DNA of 64,000 nt from Candidatus Yanofskybacteria bacterium CG10_big_fil_rev_8_21_14_0_10_36_16 (GCA_002794035.1 PCXQ01000005.1:90917-154916), one strand, 5' to 3'; numbered from the stretch's first letter, positions 43,816-52,111 are shown. The notes: generated by a model not told the origin, from the letters alone. Numbers and translations: made by a program.

Positions 43816-43852
43816 TTCACCCATAAATCGGCGAAACCGATTTATGGGTGAA
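43816..43852 (-). other. 16-bp perfect hairpin spanning the pilC stop codon
   Basis: Arms TTCACCCATAAATCGG and complement with a 5-nt CGAAA/TTTCG loop. The pilC stop codon is inside the stem. There is no T-tract after it, so it is not a standard terminator; it may be an RNA processing or stability element. Confidence 0.7.
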
Positions 43853-44954
43853 TGTTTGCCGTAAGCTGATAAATAGGTGTAATAACAGATACAGCAACAA
43901 AGCCGACTACAAAACCCATTACCACCATCAGCACTGGCTCAAGGGAACTGGATAAATTCTTAGTCAACTCATCAACTTCATTTTCATAATAATCTGAAAG
44001 ATAAAGCAAACTCTCACTTAAGTTTCCTGTATTCTCACCAACAGACAATGTCTGCAATACCATTTCTGAGAAAAGATGAGGTACGTCAACTATGTTTTCT
44101 GAAATTCTTTTACCCCTCGTTATGTCGTCAGCAATAACATAAGTAGCTCTGCGATAAACATGGTTAGACATTGTATTCGCGGTAATTTTGGTAGCCTTAA
44201 CAACATCAACTTGACTCTTAAGCAAAAGCCCCAAAGTTCTGCAAAAACTGGCCTGCTGATAGTCGCGAATCAATTTACCAAAAATTGGCAAATTAAGAAA
44301 AACCCTATCTGTCATGTATCTAAAAGGATTCACCTTTGAATAAAGGCCGTAAAAAATAATAGCTCCTAAAAATCCGGCAACAACCATTATTAAACCAAAA
44401 TTAATCAAAAAAGAGCTTATGGCTATCATTGCTTTTGTAGTTGCGGGAAGAGTACCGCCAAGTTGAGAGAATATTGGTAAAATCTTAGGAAATATAAAAG
44501 CAGTAATAAGACCAGATATTAAAATAGTAGCAACGCTGACAAAGGCAGGATAAATAAGGGCGCCTTTTACTTTTTTTCTAAGACGATAACTTTTCTTAAG
44601 TTCTTCAGATAAATAATTTAGATTTTGATCCAAAATACCGCCTTCCTCACCAACCTTCATCATGCTTATACCAAACTCACTGAAAACTTTTTTAGAACGG
44701 CCGAAACTGGTAGATAAAAGCTGACCCCTTGAAACATCTTCCAAAATCTGATTAAGGATTCTTTTTCTGGATCTTGAACGAGTCTGCTTTTTAAGCATGT
44801 TGATACCGTCAATAATAGGTACGCCGGCTTTAATCAAAAAAGACAAACGCTTAGCTAAAACCGCCTGCTCCTTGATTGATACACGCCCAAAAGGCAACCA
44901 ACTTAAGTCAAATTCTTTATGGAGAAACCCTTTCTTTTTTACATTTTCGGTCAT
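43842..44954 (-). CDS. pilC: Type IV pilus inner membrane platform protein PilC/GspF
   Basis: 370 residues: two cytoplasmic T2SSF domains (about 30-150 and 235-355) each ending in TM segments, with GxxGGxLDQNLNYL near 120 and VGENTGNLSESLLYLSDYYENEV near 300. It is the platform on which the PilB ATPase drives pilus assembly. It follows pilB by 23 bp. Confidence 0.94.
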   Translation of the reverse strand: MTENVKKKGFLHKEFDLSWLPFGRVSIKEQAVLAKRLSFLIKAGVPIIDGINMLKKQTRSRSRKRILNQILEDVSRGQLLSTSFGRSKKVFSEFGISMMKVGEEGGILDQNLNYLSEELKKSYRLRKKVKGALIYPAFVSVATILISGLITAFIFPKILPIFSQLGGTLPATTKAMIAISSFLINFGLIMVVAGFLGAIIFYGLYSKVNPFRYMTDRVFLNLPIFGKLIRDYQQASFCRTLGLLLKSQVDVVKATKITANTMSNHVYRRATYVIADDITRGKRISENIVDVPHLFSEMVLQTLSVGENTGNLSESLLYLSDYYENEVDELTKNLSSSLEPVLMVVMGFVVGFVAVSVITPIYQLTANIHP

Positions 44955-44977
44955 AATAAATATGTTATTTAATTAAA

Positions 44978-46228
44978 TTACTCATGTATAACCCTCAATA
45001 CCTCACTTATTGTAGTTACACCGGATGCTGCTTTTTTAAGCCCATCCTCAACCATTGGCACCATTCCATTTTTTATAGCCACATTTCTTATATCACTAGA
45101 TGAAGCCTTATTCAAAATAGCTTCCCTAATATCATTGTCTATTGCCATAACCTCGTCAATAACAACCCTGCCACGATAACCGCTAAGGTTACACTTATCG
45201 CATCCGCTTCCTTTATAAAACTTCCTATTGATTCCTACAGCCTTAGCCCCAAGAGCATCAACCAAACTTTTGTGTTCCGCATCGGTAATAGTTTTTTCAA
45301 CCTTGCACTCGTCACAGATCCTCCTTACTAAACGCTGACCAATAGCAACGTTAACAGTAGAAGCTGCGAGGTAAGGCTCAACCTTCATGTCTAGTAATCT
45401 AGGCAATGTGGTAGCAGCATCGTTAGTGTGCAAAGTTGAAAGCAAAAGGTGGCCGGTTAAAGCAGTGTTAACTGCAAGGCCGGCTGTATCTTCGTCTCTG
45501 ATTTCACCCACCATGATAATGTCGGGGTCTTGTCTTAACATAGATCTTAAACCTGAAGAAAAGGTGAGGCCTGTTCTAGTATTTACCGGAACCTGTTTTA
45601 TATTTTCAATTGCATATTCAATAGGATCTTCAATGGTAATTATAGAAACATCATTGGTGTTCAACATTTTTAAAATAGTATAAAGAGTAGTAGTTTTACC
45701 GGAACCGGTTGGTCCGGTAACCAAAATCATTCCGTAAGGATTTCTTGAAGCCTTTGCTACCTTATCGCTATCTTCTTTATTAAAACCAAGAGACTCCAGC
45801 GTAAATTGCTGGGCCTTATCTGAAAGCAATCTCAAAACAGCACTTTCACCATAATAAGTCGGGGTAACTGATACCCTAATATCTATTGAACCCTCTCCAT
45901 TATTTAAACTAGACCTATAACGTCCATCCTGAGGAACTTTGTGTTCATCAGTTCTCAAATTAGTTAAAATTTTAATTCTTGAAATTATTTCATCAAGCAT
46001 AGAACCGGGCAATTCATATATGTCTTGCAAAACACCATCTATTCTAAATCTGACTCGAATCTTGTCACCACAAGCATCAAAATGAACATCAGATGCTTCA
46101 ATATTGTGAGCATGCTCAACAACATAATCCAATAAATTAATTATCGATGCTTCCGGTCCTAATTTAAGCTCTTCCTCAACCTTAGTTTTGGGGTTTATTT
46201 TCCCTTCTGTTTTTTTCTTTTCAACCAT
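44978..46228 (-). CDS. pilB: Type IV pilus assembly ATPase PilB/GspE (short form)
   Basis: 416 residues. Walker A GPTGSGKTT near 177, Asp-box IITIEDPIEYA near 205, Walker B DPDIIMVGEIRDEDTA near 240, and a tetracysteine zinc site RRICDEC plus GCDKCNLSGYRG near 315-355. The usual N-terminal GSPII_E domain (about 150 residues) is missing; the protein starts near the N2 domain. It powers pilus extension. A PilT retraction ATPase is not in the window. Confidence 0.93.
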   Translation of the reverse strand: MVEKKKTEGKINPKTKVEEELKLGPEASIINLLDYVVEHAHNIEASDVHFDACGDKIRVRFRIDGVLQDIYELPGSMLDEIISRIKILTNLRTDEHKVPQDGRYRSSLNNGEGSIDIRVSVTPTYYGESAVLRLLSDKAQQFTLESLGFNKEDSDKVAKASRNPYGMILVTGPTGSGKTTTLYTILKMLNTNDVSIITIEDPIEYAIENIKQVPVNTRTGLTFSSGLRSMLRQDPDIIMVGEIRDEDTAGLAVNTALTGHLLLSTLHTNDAATTLPRLLDMKVEPYLAASTVNVAIGQRLVRRICDECKVEKTITDAEHKSLVDALGAKAVGINRKFYKGSGCDKCNLSGYRGRVVIDEVMAIDNDIREAILNKASSSDIRNVAIKNGMVPMVEDGLKKAASGVTTISEVLRVIHE

Positions 46229-46311
46229 ATTTTTATTCTTATTTAATATTATTTACTAATTTACACTTACATAAATATACCACACTTATATTACTTTGAC
46301 AAGATATAAAT

Positions 46312-46336
46312 AAAAAGCCCCTTGTAGAGGCTTTTT
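46312..46336. terminator. Hairpin between the TPM and pilB units
   Basis: AAAAAGCC/GGCTTTTT stem with A/T runs on both sides, 84 bp upstream of pilB. Confidence 0.6.
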
Positions 46337-46397
46337 GAAAAATAATCAAAGCCCATTTCTGATATAACATGCTGTCTTAGGCATTATAAACAAAAAA

Positions 46398-46423
46398 ACC
46401 GCTCCCCGCAAATGGAGAACGGT
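46398..46423 (-). terminator. Terminator after the TPM gene, second of a tandem pair
   Basis: ACCG-CTCC paired with GGAG-CGGT (2-nt bulge), followed on the minus strand by a run of seven T. Confidence 0.75.
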
Positions 46424-46431
46424 ATATTAAT

Positions 46432-46447
46432 CCCCGCGATGGCGGGG
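46432..46447 (-). terminator. Terminator after the TPM gene, first of a tandem pair
   Basis: CCCCGC, loop GATG, GCGGGG, 23 bp after the TPM stop codon. Confidence 0.75.
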
Positions 46448-46469
46448 CTGTTTTAAATTACTTTCTCTA

Positions 46470-48116
46470 CTACCAACTTCGACTGGATCCGCCGCCGCCG
46501 AAACCGCCGCCGCCGAAACCGCCAAAACTACTGCCACTGCTACCGCCACCGAAATTTCTACGGCTGCTAAAACTATGACTATGAGAACTTCTATTCCTGC
46601 GTCTTTTAGCTTCTTGTTTATCACCCTTTGCCATATCTTCTGCTTGAACAATCAATGCACCCGCAGAAAGCAAAAGCGGAAAAACCACAAGCCAACCAGA
46701 TCCTGATTTTGACAATTCTTTGGCTTCATTAAATTTACTCCTAGCTCTGGCCAGTAAGTCTTTTGCCTCTGACCCAACATCAGGATGTGAAACTTCTTCC
46801 TTGGCGTTGTTAATCCTAGTCGGAATTTTTGACAAAAGTCCGGGACCCTCTGTTCTCGCCCTTTTTGCATAATTTTTATCTTTAGAAATATAAGCTTCAA
46901 CAATTACAAGAAGATCGGCAGCTGCTTTGATTTTTTTTCTAATCTGAATCCAATCAGGCATTTTAACATTAGCATCGGAATCAGCTGAGGTTAAAAGCTC
47001 TTTGGCTTCATCAAATTTTTGCCGTGTTTTATCTGTAACATCAGGGTGCTGGACATTGTCAGAAATCCTAGACATTAATCCCCTTAAACCGGGTCCGGTC
47101 ACCAAAGCTATCTTCTTTGCTTCTTCAACTTCTAAAATTCTTGCTTCAATATCGCCTTGCAATGAAACCACTTCTTCTACTCGTAGGTCTAGCTTAACCA
47201 ATGCCTCATAAACTTGTTCGGAATTTTTCCATCCATTTTCTTTGGCAAAACTTACAATCTCATCAATTTCTTTTCTCAATTCATTACACAGAGAAATAAA
47301 CTGATCAAATCTTAAATTAAGATCTCCCCAAACTGTTTCGGGATTATTTGATCTTAAAGACCTTAAATTTTTTGAACAATAAATAAGACTTTCTTCGGCA
47401 GATTTGATTTTAGATTTATAAGATTTCACTGTTGCGACATTGTCCTCGTGCAATCCCTTCAAATAATTTCTGCGCTCTAGATACTCTCGAGTTTTTACGA
47501 CAACCAAAACAAAAAATAAAACTACAGCCATTGCCATGCCGGCAATCATCAAACGGCTTTTAAATTTTCTTGAGCTCTCTTCACGGGCCAGTTTTCTTTT
47601 TTCTGCAGCAATGCGCCTTTCTTCAAGACGAGCTTCAAATGGCGTACTGCCTAAATGATCTATGATTCCGGCGACACCGGAAACAACACCATTCTCATAA
47701 TGATTATTCTTGAAACTGGGAATTACAAAACTATCCATTATACGGCCCGCAGCTCCATCGGTTAGATCCGGTTCAAGGCCATACCCAACCTCGATTCTCA
47801 TCCTTCTCTCGTTGGGTGCAATAAGAAAAACGATTCCATTGTCTTTATCTTTTTTGCCTACGCCCCATTTGTTGGCAAGGCGAATCGTATAATCTTCTAC
47901 TGCTAATCCTTCAAGCGAATCAACGGTCACCACTGTCAATTCTATAGCAGTTTCTTTTTCATAATCACTCAAGGTCTTAGCTAATGTTTTTTCTATGTTA
48001 GGGGATAAAATATCGGCAAAATCATTAACATATCCCTGCGGTTCAGGAAATTCCTGAGAATAACCCAGAGATAATATAAAAAAAGATAAAACAAATAACT
48101 GTAAAATCTTTTTCAT
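46470..48116 (-). CDS. TPM domain (YgcG family) membrane protein with Gly-rich tail
   Basis: 548 residues. Signal peptide (1-20), TPM domain (about 25-160: YVNDFADILSP, ELTVVTVDSLEGLAVEDYTIRLANKWGVGKKDKDNGIVFL-type motifs, VGYGLE), a TM helix near 190, long helical region with two similar repeats (GPGLRGLMSRISDNVQHPDV and GPGLLSKIPTRINNAKEEVSHPDV) and a Gly/Ser/Phe-rich C terminus. It is encoded with LemA, its regular partner; their coding regions overlap by one base. Role in envelope stress or photosystem-like turnover is known only by analogy. Confidence 0.88.
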   Translation of the reverse strand: MKKILQLFVLSFFILSLGYSQEFPEPQGYVNDFADILSPNIEKTLAKTLSDYEKETAIELTVVTVDSLEGLAVEDYTIRLANKWGVGKKDKDNGIVFLIAPNERRMRIEVGYGLEPDLTDGAAGRIMDSFVIPSFKNNHYENGVVSGVAGIIDHLGSTPFEARLEERRIAAEKRKLAREESSRKFKSRLMIAGMAMAVVLFFVLVVVKTREYLERRNYLKGLHEDNVATVKSYKSKIKSAEESLIYCSKNLRSLRSNNPETVWGDLNLRFDQFISLCNELRKEIDEIVSFAKENGWKNSEQVYEALVKLDLRVEEVVSLQGDIEARILEVEEAKKIALVTGPGLRGLMSRISDNVQHPDVTDKTRQKFDEAKELLTSADSDANVKMPDWIQIRKKIKAAADLLVIVEAYISKDKNYAKRARTEGPGLLSKIPTRINNAKEEVSHPDVGSEAKDLLARARSKFNEAKELSKSGSGWLVVFPLLLSAGALIVQAEDMAKGDKQEAKRRRNRSSHSHSFSSRRNFGGGSSGSSFGGFGGGGFGGGGSSRSW

Positions 48117-48778
48117 TATTGGCCCCTCCTGCTACTAGAAAAATCAACCTTTGGAGCTCTGTCGCTCCCCGCTTCAGCCTCAAAGTAAGGCTTATCTTGA
48201 AAGTCAGTGTCGAAAAATGACCTTGCAACAGAAACAAATACAACATCCGGGAAAGTCTTTTTAAGCGTGTTATAGCTTCGTGCTGATTCGTTATAATTTC
48301 TACGCTCAACAGCAATTCTATTTTCAGTTCCCGACAATTCATCCTGCAAACGAATAAAATTTTCATTTGCCTTAAGATCGGGATATCTTTCTACCACAAC
48401 CATGAGACGAGAGAGCATAGAGCTCAAACCGTCTTGAGCTGTCTGAAATTGCGCCAAGCTTTCCGGGGTCAGCTGACTGGGGTTGATATTAACCTGACCA
48501 ACTTTTGCCCTAGCTTCTGTTACAGCTGTTAGGGTGTCTGCCTCATGAGAAGCGTAACCCCTAACGGTTTCAACCAGATTAGGAATTAGATCAAATCTCC
48601 TTTGGTAGACATTTTCAACATTGCTCCACTGAGCATCAACTTTTTCTGACAAAGAAACCATATTATTATAAGATCCGATACCCATAAAAGCCGTAGATCC
48701 GATTATCAAAAAAAGTAAGATCCCAAAAGCAACAAGTGAGGTCCCAACAACAACTAATACAGAGTGTATTTTTTGCAT
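48116..48778 (-). CDS. lemA: LemA family protein
   Basis: 220 residues: N-terminal TM helix (about 8-30), then the LemA helical domain with VDAQWSNVENVYQRRFDLIPNLVETV near 48 and ENRIAVERRNYNESARSYNTLKKTFP near 150. Conserved across bacteria; function unclear. It heads the lemA-TPM operon. Confidence 0.93.
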   Translation of the reverse strand: MQKIHSVLVVVGTSLVAFGILLFLIIGSTAFMGIGSYNNMVSLSEKVDAQWSNVENVYQRRFDLIPNLVETVRGYASHEADTLTAVTEARAKVGQVNINPSQLTPESLAQFQTAQDGLSSMLSRLMVVVERYPDLKANENFIRLQDELSGTENRIAVERRNYNESARSYNTLKKTFPDVVFVSVARSFFDTDFQDKPYFEAEAGSDRAPKVDFSSSRRGQ

Positions 48779-48924
48779 GTATTTTCTTTCTCCTTTTCTT
48801 TTTTTAAATTACTAAAAAATGCCTTAGTTTAGGCATGTTGAAATAATAACAGCAATAATAGCAACAGTCAACCCTCCACTGCCCAATGTTTGGATGCGGA
48901 GACGCGGCCCGACAACCTTTTAAA

Positions 48925-48957
48925 CAAAGCGCCCCCGTCACAGCGGGGGTGCTTTTT
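48925..48957 (+). terminator. Terminator with no assigned upstream gene
   Basis: AAGC-CCCCCG/CGGGGG-GCTT stem (one G-U) with a 6-nt loop and TTTTT tail on the plus strand. No plus-strand gene precedes it; it may end a small RNA or the remnant at 48974 in the other direction. The stretch 48779-48924 has no gene I can support. Confidence 0.65.
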
Positions 48958-48973
48958 ATATTTCAGAAATATT

Positions 48974-49123
48974 TTACAAAACTGGTTCTGGAAGATTAGA
49001 ATCAGCTTCTGAAACATCAGTTCCTATTGGATAAAATCTTGCCTGTAATAATTTCAGGCCATTATTGTCATATTCCCAGTATTCGTTTTCCAAAAAGGCG
49101 GGGTTGAATTCTTCATCTTTGGT
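48974..49123 (-). pseudogene. Possible gene remnant, 49 codons without a start
   Basis: An open frame on the minus strand that reads as an acidic, protein-like segment (NPAFLENEYWEYDNNG, FYPIGTDVSEADSNLPEPVL) and ends with a TAA at 48974. It has no start codon before an in-frame TGA at its 5' edge. It looks like a C-terminal fragment of a lost gene; family unknown. Confidence 0.35.
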
Positions 49124-49128
49124 TCATA

Positions 49129-49158
49129 TTGACATAATATGTATATATATGATATGGT
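49129..49158 (+). promoter_or_regulatory. Candidate promoter of the surface protein gene
   Basis: TTGACA at 49129-49134 and TATGGT at 49153-49158, 18 bp apart. The leader of about 145 nt is AT-rich with no clear structure. Confidence 0.45.
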
Positions 49159-49308
49159 AAAGACATAAAATAGGTGATATAAATAAGGCCACTAGTTGGC
49201 TATATATAATACTTGTATTACTTTTAAGAACCTATATAATTAGAAAAATTAAACATAATTAAAGATGTTAATCCCCTGTTGATATGAGGAATTAATATCA
49301 AGCTTTAT

Positions 49309-50316
49309 ATGACAAACATATACAAAATCGGGGGTAAAAAGCCAAAATTCTTGGTCGGTTTTTTCGTTTTAACATTCGTATTATCAATGACCCTGCAAAT
49401 GGTTCCGTTTGGAGCTAACGCTCACACAAGCCCTTATGGAAGTGGGCCAATTACAAACGTTACGGTTTGTCACTCAACCGGAAGTACCAGCAACCCTTAT
49501 ACAATAAATACAGTAGGAATCAGTAGTAGTGGCGCACCACAAGGAGGTCATGATAGTAATAGTGGCGGCCATGGGGACGATATTATACCTCCATACCATT
49601 GGAGCGGAGGAGATTATCCAGGTAAAAATTGGACTTCTGAAAACGAAGATATCTGGAATAATGGCAATTGTAATGGAGATGGTATTGTTGAAACGCCGAC
49701 TCCTACTCCAACTGTAACACCTACAGCAACTCCTACTCCTACACCAACTGTGACACCTACTCCTACAAATACAGCAACTCCTACTCCTACACCAACTGTG
49801 ACACCTACTCCTACACCTACTCCAACTGTGACACCTACTCCTACTCCTACACCAACTGTGACACCTACTCCTACACCTACACCAACTGTGACACCTACTC
49901 CTACACCTACACCAACTGTGACACCTACTCCTACACCTACAGCAACTGTGACACCTACTCCTACACCAACTGTGACACCTACTCCTACACCTACACCCGG
50001 AGGTGGTGGCGGAGGTGGTGGCGGCTTCTTCCCACAATCAACACCTACTCCGACTCCAACCCCTTCAACAGGCTCAGGGTCTACGACACCTACCCCAACA
50101 CCTGAACCAGCAGTAGGCGGTGCATTCACTGAATCACCCACACCTACCCCAGCAGTACTTGGCGCGGCAGTAATTGAACTTCCTGAAACATCACTTTCTT
50201 TTGCTGACAGGATGATGCTATCACTTTTCGTATCACTATTTATGACAGGAACCTTAATGATGATGATAGGTTATGGCGCATTGCCTAAAAGAAGCATTGA
50301 GTGGCTTGAAAGATAA
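49309..50316 (+). CDS. Sortase-anchored surface protein with Pro/Thr stalk
   Basis: 335 residues: signal peptide (about 18-38); an external domain with TVCHSTGSTSNPYTI and GGHGDDIIPPYHW, a small uncharacterised domain I recognise from actinobacterial and Patescibacteria surface proteins; a stalk of PTPTPTVTP repeats (about 127-225) encoded by a 30-bp minisatellite; a Gly run; and a C-terminal sorting signal, ELPETS, then a TM helix and basic tail (PKRSIEWLER). The sortase gene follows 51 bp downstream. Confidence 0.85.
   Translation: MTNIYKIGGKKPKFLVGFFVLTFVLSMTLQMVPFGANAHTSPYGSGPITNVTVCHSTGSTSNPYTINTVGISSSGAPQGGHDSNSGGHGDDIIPPYHWSGGDYPGKNWTSENEDIWNNGNCNGDGIVETPTPTPTVTPTATPTPTPTVTPTPTNTATPTPTPTVTPTPTPTPTVTPTPTPTPTVTPTPTPTPTVTPTPTPTPTVTPTPTPTATVTPTPTPTVTPTPTPTPGGGGGGGGGFFPQSTPTPTPTPSTGSGSTTPTPTPEPAVGGAFTESPTPTPAVLGAAVIELPETSLSFADRMMLSLFVSLFMTGTLMMMIGYGALPKRSIEWLER
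49690..50010 (+). repeat. Minisatellite encoding the Pro/Thr stalk
   Basis: Tandem, slightly degenerate units of ACACCTACTCC and ACACCAACTGTG in a roughly 30-bp period. Copy number is likely to vary between strains by slippage. Not a CRISPR: no unique spacers. Confidence 0.85.
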
Positions 50317-50329
50317 CAATAAACTCTAA

Positions 50330-50362
50330 AAAATGAAAAGCGCCATTGGCGCTTTTCATTTT
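50330..50362 (+). terminator. Terminator between surface protein and sortase genes
   Basis: A 15-bp stem (AAAATGAAAAGCGCC) with loop ATT. It ends 6 bp before the sortase ATG, so it occupies the place of the ribosome binding site. Confidence 0.85.
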
Positions 50363-50367
50363 GAATA

Positions 50368-50979
50368 ATGGCAAATAAATTATACAAACATCTAGGTTTT
50401 ATATTCATCCTTATAGCTCTTATCGGAATCGGTTGGCCTTTTTTGCGCCTTGGGTTTTTAAGTGATGCTACGTTTCTTGGTACAATTGCAGAAACAGAGA
50501 ATATCCAACCCCCAATACCCGCAAGCGTCTCATTTGAATACACGCCATCTCCCAATGATTTCCCTGAGGATGTTGAGCTAAAAAATATAAAAAACAGGCT
50601 TGTGATACCGCAAGCGAATATAAACATGCCTTTGTTTTACTCTGACAATTCCCAAACCTTATTTAAGGGCGGATGGCTATGGCCTCACAACAACACTCCT
50701 GCCCAAGGCGGGAACACAGTCATTTTCGGACACAGGTTTCGTTTTCTACCTCCCGTAAAAAACACTTTTTACAACTTAGACAAAGTAAATATAGGCGATG
50801 AATTTTCACTAACATGGCAAGGAAAAATCTATACTTATCGTGTTGTTGAAATAAAAATAATTGAGCCCACAGACCTATCAGTAATTGCTTCATCTGACAA
50901 CTCAATTATAACCCTAATCACCTGCTCACCATTGTTCTCCACCAAGCAACGACTTGTCGTTGTGGCTGAGTTAATATAA
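50368..50979 (+). CDS. Sortase, second in the window, paired with an LPETS substrate
   Basis: 203 residues: N-terminal TM anchor (about 10-28), then a sortase barrel with RLVIPQANINMPLF, His in TVIFGHRF near 120, Cys in LITCSPL near 184 and Arg in KQRLVVVAEL. It should cleave the LPETS signal of the protein encoded just upstream and anchor it at the surface. No Shine-Dalgarno sequence is present; the ATG directly follows a terminator. Confidence 0.9.
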   Translation: MANKLYKHLGFIFILIALIGIGWPFLRLGFLSDATFLGTIAETENIQPPIPASVSFEYTPSPNDFPEDVELKNIKNRLVIPQANINMPLFYSDNSQTLFKGGWLWPHNNTPAQGGNTVIFGHRFRFLPPVKNTFYNLDKVNIGDEFSLTWQGKIYTYRVVEIKIIEPTDLSVIASSDNSIITLITCSPLFSTKQRLVVVAELI

Positions 50980-51002
50980 AAGTCCCGCCATCGGTGGGAC
51001 TT
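50980..51002 (+). terminator. Terminator after the sortase gene
   Basis: AAGTCCCGCCA/TCGGTGGGACTT, an 11-bp stem with G-U pairs; the T-tail is weak. Confidence 0.7.
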
Positions 51003-51098
51003 AATTGTACGTTATTATAGAGTTGTTGATACATAGATTATATCATGTTATTCTCATCACAGCATCTTTAAAACATTCTACGGAAAAAGGAGGGCTAA

Positions 51099-51194
51099 AT
51101 GGAAATTTCTAGCAACACCTTTGGTTTCCTTGTGGTAATTTTAGGACTATTACTAACCTACATCATCTGTGACACCTCTTCAAATTATAAATAA
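51099..51194 (+). CDS. 31-residue membrane microprotein
   Basis: ATG at 51099 preceded by AAGGAGGG at ideal spacing, one of the strongest ribosome sites in the window. The product has a single hydrophobic helix (about 8-24) and a Cys near its end (YIICDTSS). It lies 17 bp before the next gene, which has an equally strong site, so the two form an operon. Function unknown. Confidence 0.65.
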   Translation: MEISSNTFGFLVVILGLLLTYIICDTSSNYK

Positions 51195-51211
51195 AACCAA
51201 AGGAGGAATTC

Positions 51212-51769
51212 ATGCCCGAGAAGACAGAAGGAGGATTTTGTTGGCACCAAAGCGAATTCACACCTTTTGGCTGGTGCCCTGACTTTGAAAAAAGGTTGAA
51301 AAACATCAAAGAAACCGCACCGCAAGATATATGCAATAGACTTATTGTTCTATTTAAACCCGTAAGGGGTCAAATTCCCGAAGAAGTTGTGAGGGCAAAA
51401 CAATTACACCTTGAGGCAATGCAGGCCTACCACAAAGCGAGAGAGGCTGATGAAGAGGCCATACAAACTCATAAGGGATCCATCACAACCCACAATATGA
51501 CATGGAAGGCTTATCAAGAAGCGCCTCCAGAAAACAAGGAAATACTAAAGCAAAAATATGAAAAATCAAAAAATGATTGCTTTGATGCAAAGGAAAGGCA
51601 ACAGCAGACACAACAAGCCCACAATAAAGCAAGTAAAATTTGTATTGAATCAGTAAGAAACTATAAAAAAGTTCTTGCTAAACACATAGAAACCATTGAA
51701 GCTCTGCATCGAAAAGAATGTCCTGAATGCCCGTGGAATGGGCGCGCCATTTTCTCGGAAGTGGTATAA
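51212..51769 (+). CDS. Coiled-coil protein with terminal Cys pairs, function unknown
   Basis: 185 residues. The middle (about 55-170) is a long charged coiled coil (AKQLHLEAMQAYHKAREAD). Cysteines cluster at both ends: GFCWHQSEF and GWCPDF near the N terminus, and CPECPW at the C terminus, which would come together in a hairpin and could bind zinc. AAAGGAGG precedes the ATG. Operon with the microprotein at 51099. Confidence 0.7.
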   Translation: MPEKTEGGFCWHQSEFTPFGWCPDFEKRLKNIKETAPQDICNRLIVLFKPVRGQIPEEVVRAKQLHLEAMQAYHKAREADEEAIQTHKGSITTHNMTWKAYQEAPPENKEILKQKYEKSKNDCFDAKERQQQTQQAHNKASKICIESVRNYKKVLAKHIETIEALHRKECPECPWNGRAIFSEVV

Positions 51770-51772
51770 TTA

Positions 51773-51809
51773 AAATACCCCGTTCTGCCAGTGGCGGAGC
51801 GGGGTATTT
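51773..51809 (+). terminator. Terminator of the microprotein/coiled-coil operon
   Basis: AAATACCCCG paired with CGGGGTATTT, with an inner GCC/GGC helix. Confidence 0.85.
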
Positions 51810-51811
51810 GT

Positions 51812-51837
51812 CCCCACACTCATATATGAGTGTGGGG
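51812..51837. terminator. Convergent terminator palindrome
   Basis: A perfect 26-bp palindrome, arms CCCCACACTCATA, between converging genes; it probably serves the minus-strand DUF1059 gene. Confidence 0.7.
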
Positions 51838-51849
51838 ATTTATTTTAAA

Positions 51850-52083
51850 CTAATTAGTCGGTGCCGAAGAGTTATTTTCTGCATTGGCTACATCCATTAC
51901 TTCAAATGCCATTTTCTTTCGTTCTTCCTCCATTTCACCGTTAAAATCTGCAACCTCGTCAGGGTGTTCTAATTTACCAAGCATTACCAACCTTTCCCAA
52001 GTAGCTTCTTTTGTTTCACCTGTTACGCCATGCCCCATGTGGTTGCAAGGCAAACCTATATCCCTACAGTGCAATGTATACAT
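51850..52083 (-). CDS. DUF1059-like small protein
   Basis: 77 residues: CRDIGLPCNHMGHGVT near the N terminus carries the Cys/His cluster seen in the DUF1059 family, which begins with a CxxxxxxCxxxxxG-type motif and a following helix. A helical acidic tail follows. Function unknown. Confidence 0.75.
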   Translation of the reverse strand: MYTLHCRDIGLPCNHMGHGVTGETKEATWERLVMLGKLEHPDEVADFNGEMEEERKKMAFEVMDVANAENNSSAPTN

Positions 52084-52111
52084 AATTTAAAATTTATCTG
52101 CTAAAAAATAC

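Noticed and set aside
46427..46651. A minus-strand frame rich in Val/Ala over the 3' end of the TPM gene.
   Set aside because: It is a frame-shifted reading of the Gly/Ser-rich tail of the TPM protein.
49690..50010. Tandem repeats considered as a CRISPR array.
   Set aside because: Units are contiguous and in frame with a secreted protein; there are no unique spacers and no cas genes.
49474..50141. Two long minus-strand reading frames opposite the surface protein gene (Arg/Cys/Ser-rich and Gly/Val-repeat).
   Set aside because: They are shadows of the Pro/Thr minisatellite on the other strand; composition follows the repeat and no start signal supports them.
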